Source of the DNA: Paenibacillus montaniterrae
GTDB taxonomy: Bacteria > Bacillota > Bacilli > Paenibacillales > Paenibacillaceae
DNA length: 64,000 nucleotides
Direction of reading: 5' to 3'
Assembly (NCBI RefSeq): GCF_018403185.1
Contig: NZ_BOSE01000004.1
Location: forward strand, 62,001 to 126,000
Shown: piece after piece, positions 51,386-60,455 of the stretch
Layout of the letters: each line of letters starts with the position of its first letter
Numbering within the stretch: the first letter of the stretch is position 1
Translations under genes and position numbers: made by a program
The notes under the pieces: model-generated
The model's database searches: none
Told to the model about the DNA's origin: nothing
What the model saw: only the letters and a program-made list of their open reading frames with translations

Positions 51386-52305
51386 TCATCCTCACCCTCA
51401 GTCGCAGATGCCTGCTTCTTCGGCGCATGCTCTGTCAAATAAGTCCAGCTTCCCTGCTGCACAACCAGTCCATCGCGCATCAGCTTGCCCAGCGCCCGTT
51501 TAAATGCGCTTTTGCTAATGCCGAAACGGTTGCGAATCAGGTCGGCTTCCGTTTCATCGGAATAAGGCATGCCGCCGTTAGGACGCTGCTGCAAAAATTC
51601 AAGGATGCGCTCAGCGTCCTCCAGCCGCCCGTATTCCTTTTGCTGATGCATGGACAGATTAACACGCCCATCCTCGCGCACAAACGTCACCCTTGCCCGC
51701 ACACGCTGTCCCAGACGCAAGCTCGTTGCCCGCTCGGAGCCAGGTATAAGACCGTAAGCGCCAAAGCCGACCACACCGCCGTCAATAACGACAAATGACC
51801 CCATTTGCAAGCTTTTTGTTACCCAGCCCTCGACCCACTGATTTTTCCAGGCAGCCGGTGCCGGGAAGGTTAGCGGCGCCAGATCCTGCTCTTGAGCAAG
51901 CCTTGCGATTTGCCGTCCGCTTTTGTCATGAGTAAGAATGACAAATACTTCATCGCCAGGCACAGGTCGATACTCCACCTTTTCTGGCAGCTCGCTTATC
52001 GGCAGCAGAAGCTGGCGCCCAAGGCCGATCTCCAAGAAACAGCCGAGTCTCGGGTGCACGTCCGCAACAGCCAGACGAGCCATCTCGCCTAAGGTGATGT
52101 AAGGCTTTTTCATCGTAGCGCAGATGCGATCCTCCGAATCATAAAAAAGAAAGACCTCTACCATATCGCCTGCATGCGGCTTGGAGCCTACAAGCTCAGT
52201 ATATGGAAGCAGCACCTCGTCTGCCCCATCGCTAAGAAAGTAGCCGTAGGGAGAAACCTCGCGCGCCACCTTTAACGTATCGAGCGTACCTGCTACAAAG
52301 CTCAT
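51382..52305 (-). CDS. S1-domain RNA-binding protein (CvfB/YitL family)
   Basis: A 307-residue protein with tandem S1-like OB domains (about 1-60, 60-140, 145-225; the third has NQWVEGWVTKSLQMGSFVV) and a C-terminal winged helix (about 230-300, ISKSAFKRALGKLMRDGLV). This is the CvfB architecture; CvfB binds RNA and influences virulence factor expression in Staphylococcus. In B. subtilis yitL is elsewhere, so its insertion between rsfS and yqeM is a feature of this lineage. ATG 52305 overlaps the rsfS stop by 4 nt. Confidence 0.88.
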   Translation of the reverse strand: MSFVAGTLDTLKVAREVSPYGYFLSDGADEVLLPYTELVGSKPHAGDMVEVFLFYDSEDRICATMKKPYITLGEMARLAVADVHPRLGCFLEIGLGRQLLLPISELPEKVEYRPVPGDEVFVILTHDKSGRQIARLAQEQDLAPLTFPAPAAWKNQWVEGWVTKSLQMGSFVVIDGGVVGFGAYGLIPGSERATSLRLGQRVRARVTFVREDGRVNLSMHQQKEYGRLEDAERILEFLQQRPNGGMPYSDETEADLIRNRFGISKSAFKRALGKLMRDGLVVQQGSWTYLTEHAPKKQASATEGEDE

Positions 52306-52649
52306 ACTAAGTCCACAACCTTTGCATCAGACCATATTTTTTCGATATTGTAGTATTCGCGCTCTTCTCTATGGAATACATGCACGACAACGTCACCAAG
52401 GTCAATCAACACCCAGCGAGCCGTATTTTCCCCTTCTACGCCGCGAATTTTCACGCCGAGCTTGTCTGCCTGCTTGCGGACTTCAGTAGAAATCGCCAGC
52501 ACCTGAGTATCCGAGTTTCCGCTGCAAATGACAAAATAATCAGCGACCAGAGATACACCGCGCAGGTCAAGCGCCACAATATCATGCGCTTTTTTATCTG
52601 CCGCCGCGTCCACTACAACATCAAGAATTTTTTCAATCGTTACATTCAT
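52302..52649 (-). CDS. rsfS: Ribosomal silencing factor RsfS
   Basis: A 115-residue Iojap/RsfS protein (motifs DYFVICSGNSDTQV, ENTARWVLIDLGDVVVHVF and REYYNIEKIW). It binds L14 on the 50S subunit and blocks subunit joining when nutrients are short. ATG 52649 follows AGGAGG; the open frame extends 32 codons upstream, but that part overlaps yqeK. Confidence 0.96.
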   Translation of the reverse strand: MNVTIEKILDVVVDAAADKKAHDIVALDLRGVSLVADYFVICSGNSDTQVLAISTEVRKQADKLGVKIRGVEGENTARWVLIDLGDVVVHVFHREEREYYNIEKIWSDAKVVDLV

Positions 52650-52704
52650 AGAATACCTCCTAAATTTTTTATAATCATGCTGCTTTTGATCCAGTACCAA
52701 CAGA

Positions 52705-53271
52705 CTAATCCAGCTTGGCAGCAAGCAAGCTGTTGCGTGCTGCAAGCGTGCCTGGATAGATGATGCGATGTTTTTCTATTAATATCATTATGGTTGCATT
52801 AAGTCCGAATAAAATACTTTCCTCCAAGCTAATTTCCGCAAGTTTTCTCGCTTCTTCGACACCTGGAAAGCTGCGATTGGGCTCAATGTAATCAGCAAGC
52901 CATACGATTTTTTCCAGCTTGCTCATCCCGGCGCGACCTGAGGTATGATAACGGATCGCATCGCGTACGCCCTGGTCCTCTACTCCATATTGTGCCCATG
53001 CTACATGCGCGCCAATCTCCGCATGCCACAATTCCTTATTGTATTGCAGCAGCTCTGTATCAAGCTGATGCTCCACAATATAGCTGCGCTGCTGCTCAAC
53101 TGGCCAAAACTTCGCTACATCATGGATAATGGCCGCCAGCTCTGCTCGCTCGGGATCCTCGCCGTATTGCTCAGCCAGCTGTCTCGAGGTGCTCATTACC
53201 CCAAGTGTATGAATCCATCTTCGCTCGGGCATCTGGCCCGATACCGACTTTATTATTTCTTCTCTATTCAT
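52705..53271 (-). CDS. yqeK: HD-domain hydrolase YqeK (Ap4A hydrolase family)
   Basis: A 188-residue HD phosphohydrolase with metal motifs RWIHTLGV, AAIIHDVAKFW, HAEIGA, RYHTSG and LADYIEP. The family cleaves diadenosine tetraphosphate symmetrically to two ADP, a stress-related nucleotide. It begins inside the last 8 nt of nadD, so the two are coupled. Confidence 0.94.
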   Translation of the reverse strand: MNREEIIKSVSGQMPERRWIHTLGVMSTSRQLAEQYGEDPERAELAAIIHDVAKFWPVEQQRSYIVEHQLDTELLQYNKELWHAEIGAHVAWAQYGVEDQGVRDAIRYHTSGRAGMSKLEKIVWLADYIEPNRSFPGVEEARKLAEISLEESILFGLNATIMILIEKHRIIYPGTLAARNSLLAAKLD

Positions 53272-53851
53272 ACAGATGATACCTCCTTATATACTGCTCG
53301 ACCTCATCTGCTACAAAATAGCGCAACGATTTTCCTTGAGCAGCCCGCTTGCGCAGCTCTGTCGAGGAAATTTCAATTTGCGGCGCCGTTATGATCGCCA
53401 CGCTTGATCGCCATGCTTGCGGCAGCAGCTCAGGCTGCAGCGGTGCGGATGGACGATTCAAGCCAATAAAGCCGATACGCTGCCGCAGCTCCTCGGCGCG
53501 ATGCCATTGCGGCAAATCATGGATGCGATCCGAGCCGACGATATAATGAAAGTCACACCCTTCGTGCTGCTCCATCAATGAGGCAATCGTATCAATGGAA
53601 TAGCTTGTGCCGCCTCGCTTCAGTTCAATATCGAGTACGCGAAAACGCGGCTCATGACGGGTAGCGAGCTTAACCATTTCCAGACGATGCTGCTCATCTG
53701 CTATCGGAGCATTAGGCTTTAGCGGCGGGGTAGCCGCCGGAATAAACCATACCTCGTCCAGCTCCGCTGCTTCCATAGCAGATACAGCCGCAATTAAATG
53801 ACCGATATGAATCGGATCAAATGTGCCCCCCATAATTCCTATCCTGCTCAT
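53264..53851 (-). CDS. nadD: Nicotinate-nucleotide adenylyltransferase
   Basis: A 195-residue nucleotidyltransferase with GGTFDPIHIGHL (HxGH-type site), GSDRIHDLPQWHRAEEL and the ISSTELRKR motif. It makes nicotinate adenine dinucleotide from NaMN and ATP in NAD synthesis. The ATG follows AGGGAG at 7 nt. Confidence 0.96.
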   Translation of the reverse strand: MSRIGIMGGTFDPIHIGHLIAAVSAMEAAELDEVWFIPAATPPLKPNAPIADEQHRLEMVKLATRHEPRFRVLDIELKRGGTSYSIDTIASLMEQHEGCDFHYIVGSDRIHDLPQWHRAEELRQRIGFIGLNRPSAPLQPELLPQAWRSSVAIITAPQIEISSTELRKRAAQGKSLRYFVADEVEQYIRRYHLYE

Positions 53852-53886
53852 GCTGCCACTCCCTGTGCGATAAACCTTGATGTCCT

Positions 53887-54177
53887 CTAAGGCAACTCAA
53901 TCGTCTTATGATCTCTGGACTCCTTATAAAGGATTATCGTCTTGCCGATGACCTGCACCAGCTCGCTCCCTGAAGCTTCAGCTACCTCCTGCCCAAGCTG
54001 CTTCGGGTCCTCAAGGCAATTGTTCAGGACGGACAGCTTGATCAGCTCGCGCTTTTCAATCGCCTCCTCGATATGGCGAATCAATTGCTCATTGCTGCCG
54101 CCCTTGCCGATTTGAAAAATTGGCGTCAAATGATGGGCTTGCGCACGCAAAAATCTTTTTTGTTTTCCAGTTAGCAT
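53887..54177 (-). CDS. yhbY: CRM-domain RNA-binding protein YhbY (YqeI)
   Basis: A 96-residue CRM domain protein: LTGKQKRFLRAQAHHL opening, the GxxG-type loop FQIGKGGSN, and ELIKLSVLNN. It associates with pre-50S ribosomal particles. The ATG follows AGAGAGG. Confidence 0.94.
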   Translation of the reverse strand: MLTGKQKRFLRAQAHHLTPIFQIGKGGSNEQLIRHIEEAIEKRELIKLSVLNNCLEDPKQLGQEVAEASGSELVQVIGKTIILYKESRDHKTIELP

Positions 54178-54209
54178 TCAATAAACCTCTCTCATTACAA
54201 TATAGTCCA

Positions 54210-55106
54210 TTATTCGACAATGTGCTTTTGCTTCAAGGCCGCCAATACGGCCTGCCTCATTGCCTCTACTGGAGCCTGCTTGCCTGTCCAATATTCAAAG
54301 GCAAACGCTCCCTGATAAATAAACATGCCAAGTCCGCCGTGCTTTATGCAGCCATGCTGCTCGGCATCCTCTACAAAGCTCGTATACAAAGGGTTATAAA
54401 TTAGATCGCTGGCGACAGCTCCCGCCTTTAGCCAGCTGCCCTGCGCCGGCTGCTCATCCTCATGGGGATACATGCCGACGGAGGTCGTATTAATAACAAC
54501 ATCTGCCGAAGCGCATAGCAGCTGCAGCTGATCAGTGCCGCAAGCACGCAGCTCGCCCTGATGCTTTAAGGATGCAACCAGCTCTTCAGCGCGCGCTACC
54601 GTTCGATTGACAAGCGCGATGCTCGCAGGCTGCTCCTTCAGCAGTGCATGCACAATTCCTCTTGCCGCCCCACCAGCGCCAATAACAACAATTTCTTTTT
54701 GCTGCAAGGAAGCAATCGCTTCCTCCTTCAATGAGCGCACATAGCCGATTCCATCCGTATTGTAGCCAATCAGCCTGCCATTATCATTGACGATTGTATT
54801 GACTGCGCCAAGCTCCTCTGCATCCGCATCGATGTCATCAAGATGCTTCATTACATGAAGCTTATGCGGTATCGTCACATTCAAGCCGGCTAAGCGGCTT
54901 GCTCTCGCCTCGGCGATAAAGCGCTCCAGCTGCTCTTCCTTTACGAGAAACGCACGATATTCCGCATCAAGCCCAAGCTCGGCAAATGCCCGATTATGCA
55001 TTATCGGCGATTTAGACTGCGCAATCGGATCGCCAATTACCGCGTACAACGCTTTATCCGGGTTGGCCGCTCGCCACCCGCTTAAATCCAAGCTGCTATC
55101 TGTCAT
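54210..55106 (-). CDS. aroE: Shikimate dehydrogenase
   Basis: A 298-residue NADP-dependent enzyme of aromatic amino acid synthesis: substrate site IAQSKSPIMHN, catalytic Lys in NVTIPHK, NADP loop VIGAGGAARG and NRT, and late GLGMFIYQGA. ATG 55106 is 7 nt after GAGGTGA; an in-frame GTG at 55118 overlaps that site. Its presence in the yqe operon is conserved in Bacilli. Confidence 0.96.
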   Translation of the reverse strand: MTDSSLDLSGWRAANPDKALYAVIGDPIAQSKSPIMHNRAFAELGLDAEYRAFLVKEEQLERFIAEARASRLAGLNVTIPHKLHVMKHLDDIDADAEELGAVNTIVNDNGRLIGYNTDGIGYVRSLKEEAIASLQQKEIVVIGAGGAARGIVHALLKEQPASIALVNRTVARAEELVASLKHQGELRACGTDQLQLLCASADVVINTTSVGMYPHEDEQPAQGSWLKAGAVASDLIYNPLYTSFVEDAEQHGCIKHGGLGMFIYQGAFAFEYWTGKQAPVEAMRQAVLAALKQKHIVE

Positions 55107-55130
55107 GCACTTATTCACCTCAACTATGCA

Positions 55131-56252
55131 CTATATCATCGAAGGACGTTGAATGACCTTGACGCCTTTAGGCGCGTAAACGTCGATAAGCGCGCCACTG
55201 TCACTATTTACTTGAATCCAGCCTAATCCGGAAATATAAATATCACTGTAGCTGCCTTGCTTGACTCGCAAGGAATGGCGCGTCCAGGCTGGAATTTCCT
55301 CCAGCTGCTCCTTCGCAGGACCGCCCAGCAAGCCGCCCTTATGCTCTTCATACAGCTGATCGGCTCGCTCCAGCTTCGTACGGTGGATATTCAGTCCGTT
55401 AGCAACATAAAGCGTAAAGGATTGGCGCTCCCCTTCTACAAAATCAAATCTGGCAATGCTGCCCATAAACAACGTTTGTCCAGCGTTAAGCTGATAGACT
55501 AGCGGCTTGATCGGCTTGTCTGGCAGCAGCGTGCCAAGAAAGCTGCGTGGAACGATTTCCGTCAATCTGCTGCTGTAGACGATGCCTGGCGTATCAATAA
55601 TCGCCTTGCCATCATCCAATGGAATATGAATCGCATCAAGCGTCGTGCCAGGGTAGCGCGATGTAGTCAGCTCCTGCTCCAAATCACTGTAATCGTGAAT
55701 CAAGCGGTTAATCAGCGTTGACTTGCCCACATTTGTCGCACCTACTACGTATACATCGCGGCCCTCGCGATAGCGCTCGATTTCTTCAATCACTCGCTCA
55801 AAGCCAATGTTGCGCTTGGCGCTGCACAGGACAACATCGACGGTACGCAGGCCTTCCTGCTTCGCTTGACGCTGCACCCAGTTGCGAACTCGATTCATAT
55901 TAAGCGATTTGGGCAGCAAATCAATTTTGTTGACAACAAGCAAAACCGGATTGTTGCCGACAAAGCGCTGCAAGCCGGAAATCAAGCTGCCTTCAAAATC
56001 AAAAATGTCCACGATATGCACGACCAGCGCTTTCGTATTGCCAATTCCGCTCAGCAGCCTTAAAAAATCGTCCTGATCTACCGCTACAGATGCCGCTTCA
56101 TTGTAATGCTTAATACGGAAGCAGCGCTGACATATTAATGGTTCCTTTTCCAATGCTGACACTGGTACAAAGCCCGGCAGCTCCTTGCTCTCTGTCTGAA
56201 TCCGCACGCCGCAGCCTGCACAGCTCAGCTCATTCTGTTGATGTTGTGTCAC
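55131..56252 (-). CDS. yqeH: Circularly permuted GTPase YqeH
   Basis: A 373-residue GTPase for 30S subunit assembly. An N-terminal zinc finger (CAGCG...CQRCF) is followed by a permuted G domain in the order G4 (VVNKIDLLP), G5 (SAKR), G1 (GATNVGKSTL), G3 (DTPGI), and a C-terminal RNA-binding region. I place the start at GTG 56252, which overlaps the yqeG stop (GTGA) and is 9 nt from GGAGGAGG; the longer frame from an ATG 8 codons upstream contains that site. Confidence 0.94.
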   Translation of the reverse strand: MTQHQQNELSCAGCGVRIQTESKELPGFVPVSALEKEPLICQRCFRIKHYNEAASVAVDQDDFLRLLSGIGNTKALVVHIVDIFDFEGSLISGLQRFVGNNPVLLVVNKIDLLPKSLNMNRVRNWVQRQAKQEGLRTVDVVLCSAKRNIGFERVIEEIERYREGRDVYVVGATNVGKSTLINRLIHDYSDLEQELTTSRYPGTTLDAIHIPLDDGKAIIDTPGIVYSSRLTEIVPRSFLGTLLPDKPIKPLVYQLNAGQTLFMGSIARFDFVEGERQSFTLYVANGLNIHRTKLERADQLYEEHKGGLLGGPAKEQLEEIPAWTRHSLRVKQGSYSDIYISGLGWIQVNSDSGALIDVYAPKGVKVIQRPSMI

Positions 56253-56776
56253 GATTTGTTTTCCTCCTCCTGCCATAAGCCGCGCCTGCGCAGCCTTGCA
56301 ATCGCGATTCGTTCCAATCGGCGATTGATTTTGGTTCCCAATCCTTCCTCATGCGGCGCAATTGGTGCAACCAGCACCGTGTACAGGCCCATGCGGTTGC
56401 CGCCCAATACATCCGTCATCATCTGATCGCCGATCATCAGCGTCTGCTGCGGCTCCAGCTCCAGCATTTTCAGCGCTTGGCGAAATGCCCGCTGCGCAGG
56501 CTTGCGCGCTGCATGAATATATGGCAAGCTAAGCGGCAGCGCAAATTTCCCGACTCTGCTGTCATCATTGTTGGACACGATCACGACTCTAATTCCTTTT
56601 TCCTTTACGGTTGCTAGCCACTTCACTAGCGCTTCGGTAGCAAGCGGAGTTTTCGCTCCGACTAATGTATTATCGAGATCGGTAATGACGCCGCGTATCC
56701 CTTGTGCGTACAGCTCGTCCAGCGGGATATCGTATATCGACCTTACCTTTAATTTGGGAAGAAATACTTCGATCAT
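56249..56776 (-). CDS. yqeG: HAD-superfamily phosphatase YqeG (IIIA)
   Basis: A 175-residue HAD phosphatase with motif I DLDNTLVG, motif II IVSNND, and motif III/IV K..R..and GDQMMTDVLGGNRMG. It resembles mitochondrial GEP4 phosphatidylglycerophosphate phosphatase, though the bacterial substrate is not settled. First gene of the yqe operon; the ATG follows GAGGAG at 8 nt. Confidence 0.94.
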   Translation of the reverse strand: MIEVFLPKLKVRSIYDIPLDELYAQGIRGVITDLDNTLVGAKTPLATEALVKWLATVKEKGIRVVIVSNNDDSRVGKFALPLSLPYIHAARKPAQRAFRQALKMLELEPQQTLMIGDQMMTDVLGGNRMGLYTVLVAPIAPHEEGLGTKINRRLERIAIARLRRRGLWQEEENKS

Positions 56777-56810
56777 TCATCGAACTCCTCTGCATCGTGT
56801 TTCTTACGAA

Positions 56811-56840
56811 ACTATACCATAGTTTTTCAATCGGTTGCAA
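56811..56840 (-). promoter_or_regulatory. Promoter of the yqe operon
   Basis: On the minus strand TTGCAA (56840-56835) and TATAGT (56816-56811) are 18 bp apart, 35 nt before yqeG and directly after the preceding terminator. Confidence 0.6.
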
Positions 56841-56842
56841 AA

Positions 56843-56878
56843 CAAAATCCCGCCCACAAATCGAAGCTTGCGGACGGG
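56843..56878 (-). terminator. Terminator of the moxR-DUF58-transglutaminase operon
   Basis: CCCGTCCGCAA / TTGTGGGCGGG stem (two G-T pairs) followed on the minus strand by ATTTTGTTTT. Confidence 0.75.
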
Positions 56879-56955
56879 GTCAATATCGCAATCCATTTCT
56901 TTTAATCTTCCACTATATATAATAGAAGAAAAAGAATGAAATGACTACTCTATTT

Positions 56956-59214
56956 TCATTTTTTCCATTGCAGTTTTACTTTCTCTGCAATAGCTCTTGC
57001 TTGCTCCACCTGCTGTTCAGTCATCGTCAGCTTGCTGTAGCTCGCCGCTTCAAAGAGCTGCAGCAGCTCATCAAGCTCCGCAGCCAGCGCCGGATAGTAT
57101 TCCTTCCACTTCTGCAGCGTTTCGCGCAATGTCGAGGTGCTGCTGAACGGCAAGCCTTTCCGTTTGCCCTGCTTAAGCAAGCGATTCGTTTCCTCTACAA
57201 TTCGTTGGTTGCTTGTGTACGATCTATACCGCAAATTGCGCCAATTGGTCGCTACACCTTTGCGATAGTACCAAAGCAGCACAGCCACAATGACAAGCAG
57301 CAATAATGCGCTCGTCCACCAGATCATTCTTTTTTGCTTGTCAGTGAGCGTCCAGTCTTTTTCCACTGTAGCTGTCTCGCTTTCAGCAGCTGGCTCACTT
57401 GAAGGCAGCAGCTCTAGCAGAAGATCATCCGCTTGCTGCTGCGAGCCGTATTGCTGCGGAATCGAAAAGCCTGGTGTCGGCTCAAATGGAACCCAGCCAT
57501 AGCCTTCAAAATAAATTTCAACCCATGAGTGAGCATCCGCATTGCGGACCGTAAATGTGCCGCTCGTGCTCGGCTCCCATTGCTCCTGAAAATAAGGGTT
57601 GCTATTCATCATTAGCTGATCTTGCTCGTTAATGCCGGCCGTATAGCCTTTAACCCAACGAGCAGGCATACCTAGCGTTCTGGCCATAATCACCATCGCA
57701 GTAGAAAAATAATCACAATAGCCCTGCTGCAGCTCGAATAGAAACTGATCAACAAAATCCTGAGATTGTCCGGTCAAAAGCGACGTATCCGGCAGGTTGG
57801 TATAGGCATAGTTCATACGCAAATGCTGCTCCAGCAGCAAAGCGCGCTCATAATCATTTTTAGCTGCCGCTGTAACCGTCTCAGCCAGCTCATATACCCG
57901 TGCTGGCACAACCTCCGGCACATCGACATAAAACTGATGCAGTACGTTTTGCTCGGCAAAAGCATCGAGCGACGATTCTGCTGCCTTTAGTCCTTCCGTA
58001 TCAATAATCATCGCCTTGGAGGTGACAGCATAATGAGCAACAGGAATCGGATCAACTTCTGGAAATGCTATAATGCTGTTGGAATTTCTGTCCCAATTAT
58101 AATCTCTTAGCGGAAAGCCTGCTCCTAGCGGCTGCAGCCGCGGTTCCTCGCGCTGCGACCCGCCAATATCCTGAACATATTCCTCAATCCGCTCGGCAAT
58201 CCCGTTGACAAATAAAACCGGGAAGGTGCGCTTTTCGTTAATGCTGATCTTCTGCACAACCTCATTATATTGCGCTTGCGGCTCATTACGAGCTGCAAGG
58301 TCCTCTCCAATCTTGATGATTTCACTTAACGCAAGATCCTGATTGTCGATCCAGCCCTTGCCATCATAAATGCTTTTGGTTTCGCCTCTTAGATAGCCTT
58401 TATGTGTTGTTTCAACCGACATAACCGCCGAGTAGTCATAATTGAAGCCGCCGCCAAGCTGAGAGGTATCTCGACTGTAGCCTGAAGTCGTGACCAGATT
58501 CGAATTGGTGTTGACATAGCCCTTGTCCCCCAGAAAAGCGGGGATGACCTCGCCTCTTGATTTTTTCCACAGCGCATACGGATCCTCGAGCAGCGGCGGG
58601 CCATGCGGCAAGCTGACGCCGACCATCGTAATGCACAGCAAAACTGCAACCGCCGGGGCGAAGGCGGCAAACGGCCGCTTCATCAGCTTGGTAAAGGTGC
58701 CGCTGTCCAATGCACGATAGTGCTGCAGCGTATGCCATATTAAAAATAGAATGACCAAAATCGCGATATTAAGCCAAAGCCGCAGCGGCGAAAAAGAATC
58801 GCGAATCGTCAGGATGAGCAGACCAATGGCAAATGCGATCGCCAGCCTCCGCTTGTTTACTGCCAGCCGTTCCAGCAGCATCAACACAAGCACAACACCT
58901 ATCGTAATTTCCATAAACGGATGAATGATCGGCAGCCGCTCCGAGAAATGCTCAACCAGCTCCGGCTGGCGATGCCATGTAACTCGGAAAACAACGAGTA
59001 TGCTGATCAATATATCCATTGGTATGCGAAGTGCAAAATGGCGCTTTGGGAATATGAAATTAATAATTGCAATGATCGCAAGCGACCAATAGATGGAATG
59101 ATACGTGTCCCTCCACCAATAGCCTCTGAATACCGCTAAAATATCCAGCACAAACAAAACTGCCAGCAAGGGCAGCAAGCGGTCAATGAGATGATGCTTG
59201 CCCATTTTACCCAT
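56956..59214 (-). CDS. Membrane transglutaminase-like protein (TgpA/DUF3488 type)
   Basis: A 752-residue protein: six or so N-terminal helices (about 10-200, DUF3488-like), a large extracytoplasmic part with a transglutaminase core (C500 in QQGYCDYFSTAM, H562 in DAHSWVEIY), another helix (about 632-650) and a cytoplasmic DUF4129-like tail. Such proteins follow MoxR and DUF58 genes in many bacteria; the biochemical role is unknown outside Pseudomonas TgpA, which is essential. The ATG overlaps the DUF58 gene stop (TAATG). Confidence 0.92.
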   Translation of the reverse strand: MGKMGKHHLIDRLLPLLAVLFVLDILAVFRGYWWRDTYHSIYWSLAIIAIINFIFPKRHFALRIPMDILISILVVFRVTWHRQPELVEHFSERLPIIHPFMEITIGVVLVLMLLERLAVNKRRLAIAFAIGLLILTIRDSFSPLRLWLNIAILVILFLIWHTLQHYRALDSGTFTKLMKRPFAAFAPAVAVLLCITMVGVSLPHGPPLLEDPYALWKKSRGEVIPAFLGDKGYVNTNSNLVTTSGYSRDTSQLGGGFNYDYSAVMSVETTHKGYLRGETKSIYDGKGWIDNQDLALSEIIKIGEDLAARNEPQAQYNEVVQKISINEKRTFPVLFVNGIAERIEEYVQDIGGSQREEPRLQPLGAGFPLRDYNWDRNSNSIIAFPEVDPIPVAHYAVTSKAMIIDTEGLKAAESSLDAFAEQNVLHQFYVDVPEVVPARVYELAETVTAAAKNDYERALLLEQHLRMNYAYTNLPDTSLLTGQSQDFVDQFLFELQQGYCDYFSTAMVIMARTLGMPARWVKGYTAGINEQDQLMMNSNPYFQEQWEPSTSGTFTVRNADAHSWVEIYFEGYGWVPFEPTPGFSIPQQYGSQQQADDLLLELLPSSEPAAESETATVEKDWTLTDKQKRMIWWTSALLLLVIVAVLLWYYRKGVATNWRNLRYRSYTSNQRIVEETNRLLKQGKRKGLPFSSTSTLRETLQKWKEYYPALAAELDELLQLFEAASYSKLTMTEQQVEQARAIAEKVKLQWKK

Positions 59215-60443
59215 TAGCCCTCACCTCCTGCTGCCTTAAGCATTTGTGCGTGAGCGCTTAAGTCATGAAAAGGAATACCGGAATAAGCTAAGGCACGCAT
59301 CCCCGAATCATGAGCCTGCTCCTTGCGCTGGCCCTTCGTATAGAAAATAATCGGAGAAAAGCCTTTCTGCTTCAATAACGCAGCGGCTGCAGCCATCTCG
59401 GAGGATGCATCGGCCGTGACGATCATTAATGTGCTGCCCAGCGGCAAATCCAGCATGGCCCGCTGCAGCAATAGGCTTAGTGGCCGTTCACTGTCCGGCT
59501 CAACCGTTACAAGATGCTTCATCGATTGCCAATATGCCGCCGTGCCGTAAAAGCTGCTGCTGCTCCAAAGCTCCTTGCCCGGAGAAAGCAGCGCGAACAG
59601 CTGCTGCTGCTGCATGCCATACTGCAGCAAGGAGGCAGCGATCGAAACAAGCGCTTCAAATGAATCATCATCCCTTGCTTTGTCCGCAGCGCCCAATGGG
59701 CGATAACGATCCAGAATGACGATCCCCTTCGGCATCGCTTCCTTTTCGTAATCCTTTGATTTCCAGTGGCCCGTGCGAGCCGTTGCATTCCAGTGTACAC
59801 GGCTCAAGCGGTCGCCGTATACGTAATCGCGAATCCCGCTTTGCTGATTGCTTTCCTTCGCCATGCGGTCATGGGAATGCAGGTGGTAGCGGCCTTTGTT
59901 GCCGCTTAACAGCTGCTCCCAGTTAACATCGCTCATCAGGCGCGGCAGCACCTGAAACTGATCGGGGCTGTCAATCGTTCGCTTATATTCAATCAAACCA
60001 AAAACATCAAAGGTCGAGCAGGCAAGCGGGCTAAACTGATAAATGCCCCGCTTCAACTGATCAAAGGAGTAAGTCCACTCCACCTCGCGAAATACATTTG
60101 GAATAACCGTGCCTTGCATGTGCTGGACGGTTCCGTCATGGCGCACCAGCTGCTCCTCCAGCTTCATATAAGGCATTGGAATAAGACTGCTGTGCTGCAG
60201 ACGAACCTGCACAGCTATTTTTTGACCGGCCATATACTGCTTATCATGCTGGTTGCTCTCTCCGATTTGGCGAGCGCCTGTCAGCTTGCGCATGCCTAGT
60301 ACATAATAAAGCAGCAAATACAACAGCAGCGCATTCAATATGCCAAATAATAAAATGGAGCTGCGGCCGCCCTGAAACAAATAATAAAGCAAGCTGGTGC
60401 TGTATAAAGCAAGCAATGCGAGCCATTTTGTTTTACGCTTCAT
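59214..60443 (-). CDS. DUF58 family protein (vWA-like)
   Basis: A 409-residue protein with two N-terminal helices (about 7-48), a beta-rich stretch and the DUF58 signature GIRDYVYGDRLSRVHWNATARTG near residue 205, followed by a degenerate von Willebrand A-like domain. DUF58 proteins act with MoxR ATPases, likely in assembling or modifying envelope complexes. The ATG follows GGGGG, and it lies 12 nt after moxR. Confidence 0.92.
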   Translation of the reverse strand: MKRKTKWLALLALYSTSLLYYLFQGGRSSILLFGILNALLLYLLLYYVLGMRKLTGARQIGESNQHDKQYMAGQKIAVQVRLQHSSLIPMPYMKLEEQLVRHDGTVQHMQGTVIPNVFREVEWTYSFDQLKRGIYQFSPLACSTFDVFGLIEYKRTIDSPDQFQVLPRLMSDVNWEQLLSGNKGRYHLHSHDRMAKESNQQSGIRDYVYGDRLSRVHWNATARTGHWKSKDYEKEAMPKGIVILDRYRPLGAADKARDDDSFEALVSIAASLLQYGMQQQQLFALLSPGKELWSSSSFYGTAAYWQSMKHLVTVEPDSERPLSLLLQRAMLDLPLGSTLMIVTADASSEMAAAAALLKQKGFSPIIFYTKGQRKEQAHDSGMRALAYSGIPFHDLSAHAQMLKAAGGEG

Positions 60444-60455
60444 CTGGTCATCCCC

